Positions 36,327-45,919 are shown, counted from the stretch's first letter. The stretch: DNA of 64,000 nt from JAIEPM01 sp964546815 (GCA_964546815.1 CAZJLR010000004.1:62001-126000); one strand, 5' to 3'. Program-made: numbers and translations. The notes: generated by a model not told the origin, from the sequence alone.

Positions 36327-37211
36327 ATGTCAAATTCGAAAAACGGTTCTGAAAAGCTAAAACTCACTCTGCCAAATGGACGGATACAAGAAAAAGTACT
36401 CCGCCTCCTTGAGCAAATAGGAATTAGTTATTCGCAAGCAGGTCGCTCATATAGACCACATTGCTCAGACCCAATGATCGAAACAAAAATGCTGCGTGCC
36501 AAAAACATTCCCGGTTTGGTTGCACTGGGAAGGCATGATTGCGGTTTTGCCGGCAGAGACTGGATTTACGAACAGGACGCCGATGTCGTGGAGCTTTTGG
36601 ATCTTGGCTTCGACCCTGTGAAGATCGTGGCAGCAATGCCTGAAGATCTTGTAAGAGCCGGCAAAGATGGCTTCAAAGGCAGGAAATTAATAGTTGCATC
36701 TGAATATCCGCGTTTATCAGCCGATTACATCAAGAAAGAAAAACTGGATGCAGTCTATGTTCACGCTTACGGTGCAACAGAAGCATTGCCACCAGAAGAC
36801 GCAGACATAATCATAGACAACACTTCTACCGGAGCGACGCTCAGACAAAATCGATTGGAAATCATCGCCGAGCTTATGACTTCATCGACACGTTTTGTTT
36901 GCAACAAAGAAGCACTGGAAAATCCACTGAAAAAGAAAAAGCTCGAAGAAATGACGATGTTGATGAAGAGTACACTTGAAGCAAGGAAAAAAGTCTTGCT
37001 TGAAATGAACGTGCCTGCAAATGCTTTCGACAAAATAGTAAGCGACCTTCCGTGCATGAAGGCACCAACAGTATCTAAGCTTCATAACAGTGACGGTTTT
37101 GCTGTAAAAATTGCTGTGTCCACAAGCGAAGTTCCATCCCTAATTCCAAAGCTGGTGGAAATGGGCGCAACAGATATCCTTGAATACAAGCTCGAGAAAA
37201 TCGTTACCTGA
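36327..37211 (+). CDS. hisG: ATP phosphoribosyltransferase, long form
   Basis: A 294-residue enzyme that condenses ATP and PRPP in the first step of histidine biosynthesis. It begins with LKLTLPNGRIQEKVLRLLEQ, has the PRPP-binding segment IIDNTSTGATLRQNRL, and ends with a HisG_C regulatory domain (~215-294: ARKKVLLEMNVPANAFDKIV; LVEMGATDILEYKLEKIV). The length and C-terminal domain mark the long form, which is feedback-inhibited by histidine and needs no HisZ. It is the first gene of the his operon. Confidence 0.95.
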   Translation: MSNSKNGSEKLKLTLPNGRIQEKVLRLLEQIGISYSQAGRSYRPHCSDPMIETKMLRAKNIPGLVALGRHDCGFAGRDWIYEQDADVVELLDLGFDPVKIVAAMPEDLVRAGKDGFKGRKLIVASEYPRLSADYIKKEKLDAVYVHAYGATEALPPEDADIIIDNTSTGATLRQNRLEIIAELMTSSTRFVCNKEALENPLKKKKLEEMTMLMKSTLEARKKVLLEMNVPANAFDKIVSDLPCMKAPTVSKLHNSDGFAVKIAVSTSEVPSLIPKLVEMGATDILEYKLEKIVT

Positions 37212-37224
37212 GGAAGAGGAAGCA

Positions 37225-37842
37225 ATGACTAAGCTTGACTTAGTAGATGTCGGAGGCGGCAATATAGGCAGCGTCAAACGCTGTCTTGAACGACTCGAAA
37301 TCGACTACGTGGAAGCTGACTTAGAAAATCCTCCCAATGGCGATCGCCCTGTCTTGCTGCCTGGTGTTGGAGCATTTGGGCCGGTAATGGATCACCTGGC
37401 AAAAAATGGATTTGATAAACGCATAAAAGATTTGGTAAATGGTGGCACTCCATTTCTTGGAATTTGTGTCGGCATGCAAATTCTATTTGACTCAAGCGAA
37501 GAATCGAAAGGAACCGCCGGACTCGGGCTAATTCCAGGCGTGGTGCGTAAGTACAAGGAAGGCAAAGTACCGCAAATAGGTTGGAACCTGATCGAACGAG
37601 CTTCAATTGAAGCCGAGACCAAACCAGGCGTGCAGTACCCCGAATCTGGCTATGTCTACTTCGTCAATTCCTATTACCCAGACCCAAGCTCGCCTGCAGA
37701 TGTGCTTTATGCGTCAAATTATCATGTCAATTTTTGCGCAGCGGTTCAGCGAGGCAACATTACTGCATTTCAATTCCACCCTGAAAAGAGCGGAGAATTC
37801 GGAAAAATATTGTTGAGAAGGTGGGTCGAGAATGTCGCTTAA
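37225..37842 (+). CDS. hisH: imidazole glycerol phosphate synthase glutaminase subunit
   Basis: A 205-residue class I glutamine amidotransferase that feeds ammonia to HisF. The start at 37225 follows GAGGAAG by a good distance; the frame reaches back to 37180 inside hisG. The nucleophile is in LGICVGMQIL, the oxyanion/entry segment in LLPGVGAFGPVM, and the His-Glu pair in FQFHPEKSG. It is 13 nt after hisG and overlaps hisF by 11 nt, implying coupled synthesis of the two subunits. Confidence 0.95.
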   Translation: MTKLDLVDVGGGNIGSVKRCLERLEIDYVEADLENPPNGDRPVLLPGVGAFGPVMDHLAKNGFDKRIKDLVNGGTPFLGICVGMQILFDSSEESKGTAGLGLIPGVVRKYKEGKVPQIGWNLIERASIEAETKPGVQYPESGYVYFVNSYYPDPSSPADVLYASNYHVNFCAAVQRGNITAFQFHPEKSGEFGKILLRRWVENVA

Positions 37843-38620
37843 CAACTTATGCCACCGCATTATTCCCTGCCTTGACGTCGCCGACGGTAGAACAGTTAAG
37901 GGCGTAAAATTCACTAACTTGAGAGACATGGGCGACCCTGTTGAGCTGGCACAGCGATATGAAGAAGACGGCGCTGATGAACTGATGTTTCTCGACATAT
38001 CTGCATCTCACGAAGAACGAAAAACCGTTTTTGATCTTGTCGAAAAATGCGCGCACAAATTGTCTATTCCATTTACTGTTGGTGGTGGCATACGCGAATT
38101 GAAAGACGTGCAAAGACTGCTAGGTTGCGGCGCTGACAAAGTTTCAGTCAATACTGCCGCAGTCAACCGCCCAGACCTAGTCAAAGAGATTGCATTTGCT
38201 TGCGGCTCACAATGTTGCGTGGTAGCAATTGACGCTCGCAAAAGACCAGATACTTCGGCAGAAGATCTCATCTGGGATGTACTCATACAGGGCGGCAGAA
38301 AAAACACTGGAATGGATGCATTTGAGTGGGCAAAAACCTGTGTCGAAAATGGAGCAGGCGAAATCCTCCTCACATCGTGGGACCGCGACGGCACCGAAGA
38401 AGGCTTCGATATTTCAATGGTCAGGCAGTTTTCAGACAATTTGCCCGTTCCGGTTATTGCATCGGGTGGTGCACAGGGTCCAGCCAGCTTCATCGAAGTA
38501 TTCCACGAAGGGCACGCCGACGCGGCTCTGGCTGCAACCATATTCCATGATGGACGTTGGACAGCAAATAAACTCAAAGAAGAAATCAGGAAAGCTCAGA
38601 TAGCGGTGAGAACATGTTAA
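37832..38620 (+). CDS. hisF: imidazole glycerol phosphate synthase cyclase subunit
   Basis: A 262-residue (beta/alpha)8 barrel that uses ammonia from HisH to form imidazole glycerol phosphate and AICAR. Catalytic aspartates are visible in IPCLDVADGRTVKG and VVAIDARKRPD. Phosphate-binding elements GGGIREL and ASGGAQGPASF are present. A ~10-residue insert (RPDTSAEDLIWDVLIQ) replaces the usual short loop. It overlaps hisA by 7 nt. Confidence 0.95.
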   Translation: MSLNNLCHRIIPCLDVADGRTVKGVKFTNLRDMGDPVELAQRYEEDGADELMFLDISASHEERKTVFDLVEKCAHKLSIPFTVGGGIRELKDVQRLLGCGADKVSVNTAAVNRPDLVKEIAFACGSQCCVVAIDARKRPDTSAEDLIWDVLIQGGRKNTGMDAFEWAKTCVENGAGEILLTSWDRDGTEEGFDISMVRQFSDNLPVPVIASGGAQGPASFIEVFHEGHADAALAATIFHDGRWTANKLKEEIRKAQIAVRTC

Positions 38621-39849
38621 TTCCAAGCATAGACCTACAAAACGGACGAGCAGTGCAACTACGCCAGGGCAAAGAGTTTGTACTTGAGTCCGAACGTGAC
38701 CCGGTTGAGCTTGCACAAGAATTCAGCCGTTATGGCGAAATCGCAGTGATAGATCTTGACGCTGCGCTTGGCACAGGTAGCAACCTTGAACTAATAAAAC
38801 GCATTTGCAGAGTGGCTGACGCTCGCGTCGGTGGTGGAATTCGTGATTATGAAAGAGGGCGTGAACTATTGCGCGCCGGCGCCAAGCAGATCATCATCGG
38901 CACTGCCGCTAATGAAGATTTCCTGGCAAAATTTCCCACCGAAAAAGTGATGGTTGCACTTGACCAGAAAAAGGGTGAAGTATTCGATCGAGGCTGGGTC
39001 AACGCCACAGGCGAAAGCTTCATTGAAAGAGCCAAAAGGCTGGCTCCGCATTGCGCAGGGTTTCTCACAACATTCATCGAAGCCGAAGGCCGCATGGGCG
39101 GCATGGATGTAGAGATGGTGAAAGAGTTGCAGGCTCAAGTGAAAAAACCGTTGACTGTAGCAGGTGGAATTGCCAACACTGACGAAATTGTAGAAATTTC
39201 AAAACTAGGAATAGATGTACAAGTCGGAATGGCACTTTACACAGGCAAGATAGACCTTGCCCAATCAGTTGTTGGCGCAGTGAATTTCGGAAAGGATGGG
39301 CTCTGCCCAACTATTGTGCAAGACGAACATGGACAAGTTCTCATGCTTGCATACAGTAATGTCGAGTCATTGAGCAGGGCTCTAAGGGAAGGCAAAGGGA
39401 TTTACTACAGTCGCTCGCGCAAAGAAATATGGGAAAAGGGACTGACTTCAGGGTCTACCCAACAACTTATTTCGTGTCGACTTGATTGCGACAGAGACTC
39501 AATTCTTTTTACTGTCAGCCAGACAAAATCAGCTTGCCACAATGATACCTACAGCTGTTTTGGCAACGCAACTGCAAACAAGAAATTCAATATTCACAGA
39601 CTGTTCGAAACACTCAAAGACAGGAAGAAAAACGCGCCACCTAAATCTTATTCAGCAACATTATTTGCCGATAGAAAAGAATTACTCGCCAAAATTTCCG
39701 AAGAAGCCGAAGAAGTAATGAATTTTAGAGACACGGAAAACCTGAGATGGGAAATCGCCGACGTACTATTTTTCATGTCGGTGCTAGCAGTAGATGAAGG
39801 CATTGAGTGGAAAGAGATTGAAGCCGAACTCGGAGGACGACACAAATAG
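38614..39849 (+). CDS. hisA: HisA-HisI-HisE trifunctional fusion
   Basis: A 411-residue protein combining three histidine-pathway enzymes. Residues 1-~225 are the HisA isomerase barrel, with catalytic D8 (SIDLQNGRAV) and D117 (VALDQKK) and phosphate loops VGGGIRD and VAGGIANTD. Residues ~228-320 are HisI (PRA-CH): PTIVQDEHGQVLMLAY, WEKGLTSGSTQQL, DCDRDS and ACHNDTYSCF, with the metal ligands. Residues ~328-411 are HisE (PRA-PH): KISEEAEEVMNF and EIADVLFFMSVLAVD. HisIE fusions are common, but HisA joined to HisIE is unusual to my knowledge. The open frame is continuous over all three domains. Confidence 0.93.
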   Translation: MLIPSIDLQNGRAVQLRQGKEFVLESERDPVELAQEFSRYGEIAVIDLDAALGTGSNLELIKRICRVADARVGGGIRDYERGRELLRAGAKQIIIGTAANEDFLAKFPTEKVMVALDQKKGEVFDRGWVNATGESFIERAKRLAPHCAGFLTTFIEAEGRMGGMDVEMVKELQAQVKKPLTVAGGIANTDEIVEISKLGIDVQVGMALYTGKIDLAQSVVGAVNFGKDGLCPTIVQDEHGQVLMLAYSNVESLSRALREGKGIYYSRSRKEIWEKGLTSGSTQQLISCRLDCDRDSILFTVSQTKSACHNDTYSCFGNATANKKFNIHRLFETLKDRKKNAPPKSYSATLFADRKELLAKISEEAEEVMNFRDTENLRWEIADVLFFMSVLAVDEGIEWKEIEAELGGRHK

Positions 39850-39851
39850 TC

Positions 39852-41081
39852 ATGCAGAGCAGATCGGTATTTGAAAGCATCGGTAACGAAGACGACAGCA
39901 CAGGCATAGCCAAACGTGTGGCACAAATTACAGTTTCGGCCATAAAGCAGATGCCACTTTTGGCGAAACAAGTAGGCGGTTGTGTCACGCTAGGACAGGG
40001 CATTCCCTCCTTCAACACGCCCGACTTCATTCGCGAAGCTGTAATTGCAGAACTTCGCGACAATAATGCCATCGGCAAATATTCGCTGCAGCCGGGCGTA
40101 CCTGAGCTCAAAGAAGAAATTGCAAAAGATCTCAAACGAACCCGCAATATTGATGTTGACCCAGACAAAGAAATATATGTCTCTTGCGGCGGAATGGAAG
40201 CACTTGCTACCGGCATCTCCACAATCATTGAGCGCGGTGACGAAGTCATTTTGCCGACACCATGCTATGCCTCACACATAGAACAAGTTCTCTTTGCCGA
40301 AGGCATCCCACGCTTTGTCCCCTTAGACGAAGAAGGCGGATGGAAGCTAGACCTTGAAGCTTTGAAAAAAGCAATCAACAAAAACACAAAAGCAATCATA
40401 CTTTCAAATCCAATAAATCCCACAGGAACAATTTTGAGCGAGCAAGACCTTCGCTCTATTGCTTCACTGGTGATTGAACACAATCTATTTATAGTCGCCG
40501 ACGAAGCGTACGACTTCCTTATATATGATAATTTGCCGTACTTCAGCCTTTTGTCACTACCAGAGCTCAAAGACAAAATAATTGGAGCCTGCAGTTTTTC
40601 CAAACGTTATTGCATGACTGGTTGGCGAGTTGGCTTCATGTATGCATCAGCAAGAATAATTAAGCATGCACTTAAAGTGCATGACTCATTTGCAATCTGC
40701 GCCCCGACAATTTCGCAGTTTGCCGCACTTGCAGCATTGCGTGCTACCAACGGCAAAGATGGGCTAGGGGACCAGAGCATCAAGCATTTATGCGATGCTT
40801 TGTGGCGAAGGAGAGACCTCGTCTGCTCTCGTTTGGACAAGCTCAAAGACACTTTTAGCTACGTTAAACCTAGCGGTGGATATTATGTATTTCCGCGCTT
40901 GAATTCAGGCGCAGCATCGATGGACTACGCAGTAAAGCTGCTAAAAGAAGCCAAAGTAATTACTGTACCAGGCGCAGCTTTTGGACCAAACGGCGAAGGA
41001 CATATAAGGATGTCCTTTGGCGCCGCAGATGAAGAACTAACTGAAGCATTCGACAGATTGGATCGCTATATTCTTGGCTAA
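39852..41081 (+). CDS. class I/II PLP aminotransferase (likely HisC-equivalent)
   Basis: A 409-residue fold-type I aminotransferase. Key motifs are GKYSLQPGVPELKEEIA, SNPINPTGTILSEQDL, VADEAYDFLIYD, the PLP lysine in SFSKRYCMTGWRVG, and the C-terminal Arg in HIRMSFGAADEELTEAFDRL. Overall it resembles the aspartate aminotransferase/MalY-type group rather than typical HisC (~350 residues). It lies 2 nt after the HisA-I-E gene and upstream of hisD, so it probably supplies the histidinol-phosphate aminotransferase step. That role is inferred from context only. Confidence 0.88.
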   Translation: MQSRSVFESIGNEDDSTGIAKRVAQITVSAIKQMPLLAKQVGGCVTLGQGIPSFNTPDFIREAVIAELRDNNAIGKYSLQPGVPELKEEIAKDLKRTRNIDVDPDKEIYVSCGGMEALATGISTIIERGDEVILPTPCYASHIEQVLFAEGIPRFVPLDEEGGWKLDLEALKKAINKNTKAIILSNPINPTGTILSEQDLRSIASLVIEHNLFIVADEAYDFLIYDNLPYFSLLSLPELKDKIIGACSFSKRYCMTGWRVGFMYASARIIKHALKVHDSFAICAPTISQFAALAALRATNGKDGLGDQSIKHLCDALWRRRDLVCSRLDKLKDTFSYVKPSGGYYVFPRLNSGAASMDYAVKLLKEAKVITVPGAAFGPNGEGHIRMSFGAADEELTEAFDRLDRYILG

Positions 41082-41118
41082 ATCCACACAACAATAAGAT
41101 GAAGATGGGGGAGCTGTA

Positions 41119-42441
41119 ATGATCAGCATTTACGAACTAGCGAGCATTTCAAAACCTGATTTAGACAAGGTTATGAGCCGTGCAAACCAGGACATAGACA
41201 ATGTCAAACCCAAAGTCGAAAGCATTATCCAGGACGTGCGAAAAAACGGCGATGAAGCATTGCTCCGTTTCACCAAAGAATGGGACGACCCAACTTATGA
41301 ATTGTCAAAACTAAAAGTAACAAAGGCAGACATAGACGAAGCCTATAAGAACACGGACAAAGAAGTAATCGAGCGCATAAAAGAACAAATTCAACTTGCC
41401 AGAAGATTTCATGAATTACAAAGAGACCAAATTCCAAAATGGGAGAAAGAACTCGAAAACGGAATTATCGTCGGCGAGAAATGGACACCCATTGAAGAAG
41501 TTGGGCTTTATGTCCCAGGCGGAAAAAATCCATTTCCGACAGTGCAGCAAATACTAGCCGTTGCGGCGAAAACAGCCGGCTGCAAACGGGTGGTGTCATG
41601 CATCTCACCGAGAGGGCTTGGATACGAAGTCCTCATTGCTGCAAATGAATGCGGCGTCACTGAAATTTATAGAGTCGGCGGAGCGCAAGCGATTGCGGCT
41701 CTTGCATACGGCACCGAAACAATTGCGCCAGTGCAACTGATTGCTGGACCTGGCAGTCCCTATGTAACTGCGGCGAAAATACTCTGCCAGGTGAAAGTAG
41801 GCATAGACATGCCTGCAGGTCCAAGCGAAGCCATCATCCTTGCCGACGGCAGCACAGAAGCCGACATAGACCTGGCTACGAAAGCAAAATATTGCGCTGC
41901 CGATATTCTTGCCCGTGCAGAACATGGACCAGATTCTGCGGGTGTGCTTGTTACAGATTCGATGGATCTTGCAAAACTGAGCAAAGCTGAAATTGAAAAA
42001 CAGTTTTCGCAGTTAAGCAGACAAGACTATATAAAGACTGCGCTTGCATCTTACAGTGCAATTATCGTAACCAAGAATATGCAAGAAGCAATCGATTTCA
42101 CCAATGACTATGCGCCAGAGCATTTGGAGCTACTAACCAAAGATCCGATGAAAACACTTGAATCGATCACAAACGCAGGTTCCGCATTTCTTGGCTACTA
42201 CAATCCTGTCGCTACCGGAGACTATGCCACCGGCATCAACCATGTATTGCCATCATCAGGATGGGCAAGACAAACATCGGCAGTCGGCGTATGGACGTTT
42301 ATGAAGCGCGTACAGTATTCGCTGCTGAGCAAACAAGGTCTGGCGCGCCTGCGCCCAATCGTTCAGACGATTGCAACCATTGAAGGATTAGACGCACACA
42401 AACGAAGTGTTGATATTCGCTTCGACCCACAATCAGTCTAA
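41119..42441 (+). CDS. hisD: histidinol dehydrogenase
   Basis: A 440-residue zinc and NAD-dependent enzyme that oxidises histidinol to histidine. Conserved segments include VGLYVPGGKNPFPTVQQIL, RVGGAQAIAALAYGTE, IDMPAGPSEAIILAD, DILARAEHGPDSAGVLVT and NHVLPSSGWARQTSAVGVW. Length is normal. GGGGGAG precedes the ATG. It is the last recognisable his gene; the next gene starts 4 nt after its stop. Confidence 0.95.
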   Translation: MISIYELASISKPDLDKVMSRANQDIDNVKPKVESIIQDVRKNGDEALLRFTKEWDDPTYELSKLKVTKADIDEAYKNTDKEVIERIKEQIQLARRFHELQRDQIPKWEKELENGIIVGEKWTPIEEVGLYVPGGKNPFPTVQQILAVAAKTAGCKRVVSCISPRGLGYEVLIAANECGVTEIYRVGGAQAIAALAYGTETIAPVQLIAGPGSPYVTAAKILCQVKVGIDMPAGPSEAIILADGSTEADIDLATKAKYCAADILARAEHGPDSAGVLVTDSMDLAKLSKAEIEKQFSQLSRQDYIKTALASYSAIIVTKNMQEAIDFTNDYAPEHLELLTKDPMKTLESITNAGSAFLGYYNPVATGDYATGINHVLPSSGWARQTSAVGVWTFMKRVQYSLLSKQGLARLRPIVQTIATIEGLDAHKRSVDIRFDPQSV

Positions 42442-42445
42442 CCAA

Positions 42446-43735
42446 ATGCAACTTATCGACATTCAAAAATTACAATTCAGCGATAAAGATTCGGCTGAAA
42501 AAATGATGTTGAAATTCCTCAAAGAAAATGAAGATGAGGCTATTCAGCATGTTCAGCTAACACCAAAGCCGGAGTCACTAAATTCAATAAACGGCTTTAT
42601 TACATACAATGATGGCGAAAGGTTGTTCTTCAAAACACATGTTGAAGAAAATGAGCAAGTCTCGGAATACTACAACGCATCAGTTTTGCAACAGGCAGGC
42701 TACCCTGTAATAAGTGCAAAACAGATCAGACACAGACCAGGCAAGCAAATAGCCCTTTATGAAATAGTGACTCTTTCAACACTCTTTGATCTCCTCAAAA
42801 AAGAAGAAGATGACTGCCTGCAAAATTCACTGCTAAGTGAAAAATCTCTACGACTGCTAGAGGCTCAGCGAAACTTAGAAAAATGCGTCGCTAACATATA
42901 CGCCAACACCCTTGAGGAAATCAGTCCGGAAAATCAGGCACGAGCCCCTATCCATCAGCTGTTTTTCCACAGACTAGCCGATGACGGAAGGTTGGGACTT
43001 TTTTATAAGGGCAAATCGATAGACTTAGACAGCGGCTCAATAAGCTTCGAAGACCTAGCAAACAAAGAATGGAAAATTAACGGTGTAGTGTATACAGACA
43101 CGATTTCACAAATAATAGAACGTTGTAGATATCTCTTAAACCCAGAATCTACAAATAAACAAAGCGGAGTCGCACTGCATAAATTTGCAATTGTAGGGCA
43201 CGGAGATGCCCATAACGGCAATATTTTTGTAGATGAAGAAGCAAGTATATTTCACATGTTCGACCCCGCTTTTGCCGGCAAACATTCTATTTTGTTGGAC
43301 CTTGTTAAGCCATTATTTCACAACATTTTTGCCAGGTGGATGTATTACCCTGAGCAGGTTAAACACGAATTCAATATTTCAAGCAAAGTCAGCGGCAATC
43401 TAATCGAAATAGAACACACATATTTTCCAAGCGCTCTCAGACTCTCTCACTTAAGCGCAAAGAAAGAGCAGCTCATCAAACCAACAATTTCTATGTTGAA
43501 AGAGCGAGATGCTCTATGTCCGGACTGGCTTGAAATCGTCAGGAGCGCATTATTCTGCTGCCCCTTCCTAACTGTTAATTTGTTTGCGCCTTACGTAGCG
43601 GATGGCACACTGTCGGAGCGATATACACTACCGATCAAGCTACTCGGACTTAGTATGGCTGTAAGTCTTGGTTCATCTGGACATCAGGGGCAGAACAATT
43701 TTAGCGACCTGATCGATGAAACTTTAAGCGTTTGA
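42446..43735 (+). CDS. APH/choline-kinase-fold phosphotransferase
   Basis: About 429 residues from the ATG at 42446 (the frame opens at 42407 inside hisD). The catalytic loop is IVGHGDAHNGNIFVD near residue 250, followed by HMFDPAFAGKHS, which takes the place of the metal-binding DFG-like motif in aminoglycoside phosphotransferase-type kinases. An N-lobe Lys may be in GERLFFKTHVEE. The substrate would be a small molecule, not identified. Starting 4 nt after hisD, it is translationally coupled to the histidine operon and is followed 9 nt later by a HAD phosphatase. Confidence 0.75.
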   Translation: MQLIDIQKLQFSDKDSAEKMMLKFLKENEDEAIQHVQLTPKPESLNSINGFITYNDGERLFFKTHVEENEQVSEYYNASVLQQAGYPVISAKQIRHRPGKQIALYEIVTLSTLFDLLKKEEDDCLQNSLLSEKSLRLLEAQRNLEKCVANIYANTLEEISPENQARAPIHQLFFHRLADDGRLGLFYKGKSIDLDSGSISFEDLANKEWKINGVVYTDTISQIIERCRYLLNPESTNKQSGVALHKFAIVGHGDAHNGNIFVDEEASIFHMFDPAFAGKHSILLDLVKPLFHNIFARWMYYPEQVKHEFNISSKVSGNLIEIEHTYFPSALRLSHLSAKKEQLIKPTISMLKERDALCPDWLEIVRSALFCCPFLTVNLFAPYVADGTLSERYTLPIKLLGLSMAVSLGSSGHQGQNNFSDLIDETLSV

Positions 43736-43744
43736 GGAATCAGA

Positions 43745-44953
43745 GTGGAAAAACCAGACACAATCGTTCTTTTGTTTGATGTTGATGGGGTAATCGTAGA
43801 GCCACTGGCATACAAAGAAGGCATCGTACAAACGATGAAAGCCTTGTGCTCGATGATTGGTTTAGAAAACTCAGATGCGCTTGCCCCGACGCAAGAAGAA
43901 ATAGCTTATATGGAATCGAAAGGCGTCCACGATATTTGGGACGTCTGCAACATGATGTTTTCCCTGGTTCTCCTGTCTGTATTTAAGACACTGAGCCCAA
44001 ATCATAACCTTAAGGGAAACGACGCAGCAAATTGTTTGAGGGAAATCAAAGATCTATCCTCAAGAATAGAAAGACCCGATTACAATGCTTTTGTAGACCA
44101 ACTTCTTTCCACAACGAGTTCAGCACATCCGCCCGACCTGGCATTGGATTATTTCAGCAAGGAAATCGACAATCTTAGCTGGATGAATCTATTGGCACGA
44201 TTCCTCAAATCTACAAGATCTGCATATGACAGTTTCGGCACGCAAGTATTCCAAAATATAATTCTGGGCAGCGACGAGTTTGAAAGAAGCTACAATCTTC
44301 AAAGCAATTACTCGGGCTCATCATTACTGAGAAGCAACGACAAGATTCAAATCAGCCCGGAGTCTGTTTTACGTTTGAAGCAGCTCCAAACAAATGAGCA
44401 TTTCAAAATTGCGATTTACACCGCCAGACCCAGTCTGGCACCACCCGACGTTCCACTGCAAGCTGGATTCTCTCCCGAAGCCGAAATTGCAATTCAATTG
44501 GCCAATCTAGACGCATTCCCGTTAGTAGGGATGGGAATGATGGAATGGCTTGCGGCGCAGCATCAAGAGCGAGTAGAAGACCTCACCAAGCCCAACACTA
44601 CTCACGCATTGGCAGCCATTCTCGCGGCTATGACGCAAACAAATAACTCCGGCATACTAGAAAGAGCTTATAAATTCGACAAAAGCAACACTTCATCGAC
44701 ATTACCGCGGCTACATGAATTAGACGGCAAGCAGATTCACATTTACGTATTTGAAGACACTACTTCAGGCATAAAACCTATGATCAAAAACGCAGAGTTT
44801 CTAAGCCTGCTTGGTTATCGCATTTCAGTAAGTCCACTAGGAATTGCCACAGACGAAAACAAAGTTAAATCTCTAAGCATTTACTGCAAGCACGTGTTTG
44901 CGGACGTAAATCAAGCTCTAGATTTTGTCTTAGAAGCCAGTTTGGGCAGTTGA
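43745..44953 (+). CDS. HAD-superfamily hydrolase with large cap insert
   Basis: A 402-residue protein starting at GTG. HAD motif I is LLFDVDGVIVE (D12 and D14), motif II is IAIYTARPS, and motif IV is YVFEDTTSGIKPM. A lysine for motif III was not assigned with certainty. About 200 residues separate motifs I and II, so the helical cap is unusually large. Most such proteins are phosphatases. The immediately upstream APH-type kinase suggests the pair acts on the same phosphorylated metabolite; a histidinol-phosphatase role is conceivable because no hisN/hisB is nearby, but nothing in the sequence proves it. Confidence 0.78.
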   Translation: MEKPDTIVLLFDVDGVIVEPLAYKEGIVQTMKALCSMIGLENSDALAPTQEEIAYMESKGVHDIWDVCNMMFSLVLLSVFKTLSPNHNLKGNDAANCLREIKDLSSRIERPDYNAFVDQLLSTTSSAHPPDLALDYFSKEIDNLSWMNLLARFLKSTRSAYDSFGTQVFQNIILGSDEFERSYNLQSNYSGSSLLRSNDKIQISPESVLRLKQLQTNEHFKIAIYTARPSLAPPDVPLQAGFSPEAEIAIQLANLDAFPLVGMGMMEWLAAQHQERVEDLTKPNTTHALAAILAAMTQTNNSGILERAYKFDKSNTSSTLPRLHELDGKQIHIYVFEDTTSGIKPMIKNAEFLSLLGYRISVSPLGIATDENKVKSLSIYCKHVFADVNQALDFVLEASLGS

Positions 44954-45026
44954 TGAAGTGATCGTTCTCGACGATTTGGAGCTGCCGTCAGAGTAGGCTG
45001 TTCATAGAAGATTCGAGGACATATCA

Positions 45027-45917
45027 ATGAACAAGCCAACAAATTTAGCCAAATCATTTTCTTTGAAAAAGGTCGAGTATTCGATTCTCAGGCAGCTGTT
45101 CAAAACAGTAGGAAAAATGAGCAAGGGCATCTGTGTAGGCTGGCAATATGGATTTGACTCAGGTGAATCACTCGACTATGTTTACGAAAACAAGGCTCGC
45201 GGTTGCGGACCAATAGGACGATTGTTGGATCGCATATATTTGAACAGCGCGGGCTGGAGCGGCATACGCGTACGCGGAGAACAATTGAAAGAATCTATCC
45301 ACTGGGCAATAGAAAAATCGTCGGATACTGATGAAAGTATCGAATTAATCGACATTGCCTCAGGACCAGGACGATACGTTTTAGATGTATTGAAAAATGC
45401 ACCGGCAAATCTGCACGCTCGTCTATACGATTGGGACGAAAAAGGTCTGGAAATTGGTAGAGAAAAAGCCAAGCAATATCATTTAGAAAACACAGAATTT
45501 ATTCGCCGTAATGCATTCGAAGCAGAAGATATCTCAAGCATTGGCAAGCAGGCAGACATAGCTATCGCTTCAGGCTTGTACGAGCTATTTCCTTCAAATG
45601 CACTGGTGAAGCAGTCGCTGGCAATTCTAAGTCAAAGAGTAAAAGAAGGTGGATACCTGATCTACACAAACCAACCCTGGCATCCACAGCTTGAATTCAT
45701 CTCAGAAGTTTTGACAAATCGCGATGGCGACAAATGGGTAATGAGATGTAGATCGCAAGAAGAGATGGACCAGCTAGTAAAAGAAGCAGGCTTTGAAAAA
45801 CTAAGCATGAAGTCTGATCCTAACGGCATATTCACTGTGTCAATCGCGACAAAGCGCAGCTTTCGCTTTTCAGCCGCAGCAAACGCTGAAAAAACGAAAT
45901 TCAGCAACGCCGCATAA
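45027..45917 (+). CDS. class I SAM-dependent methyltransferase (Methyltransf_20-like)
   Basis: A 296-residue methyltransferase. The region GRLLDRIYLNSAGWSGIRVR leads into motif I IDIASGPGRYVLDVL (~110-120), then LYDWDEKGLEIG (acidic strand-2 end) and IASGLYELF (motif IV area). This layout fits the family often found C-terminal to an alpha/beta hydrolase in bifunctional proteins; here it stands alone. The acceptor is unknown but lipid or small-molecule substrates are plausible. It lies 73 nt after the HAD gene and converges with the amidohydrolase with 2 nt between stops. Confidence 0.85.
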   Translation: MNKPTNLAKSFSLKKVEYSILRQLFKTVGKMSKGICVGWQYGFDSGESLDYVYENKARGCGPIGRLLDRIYLNSAGWSGIRVRGEQLKESIHWAIEKSSDTDESIELIDIASGPGRYVLDVLKNAPANLHARLYDWDEKGLEIGREKAKQYHLENTEFIRRNAFEAEDISSIGKQADIAIASGLYELFPSNALVKQSLAILSQRVKEGGYLIYTNQPWHPQLEFISEVLTNRDGDKWVMRCRSQEEMDQLVKEAGFEKLSMKSDPNGIFTVSIATKRSFRFSAAANAEKTKFSNAA

Positions 45918-45919
45918 TC

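Noticed and set aside
38008..38577. 189-codon frame opposite hisF
   Set aside because: Lies wholly antisense to a strongly conserved gene; Ser/Pro-rich composition typical of a shadow frame.
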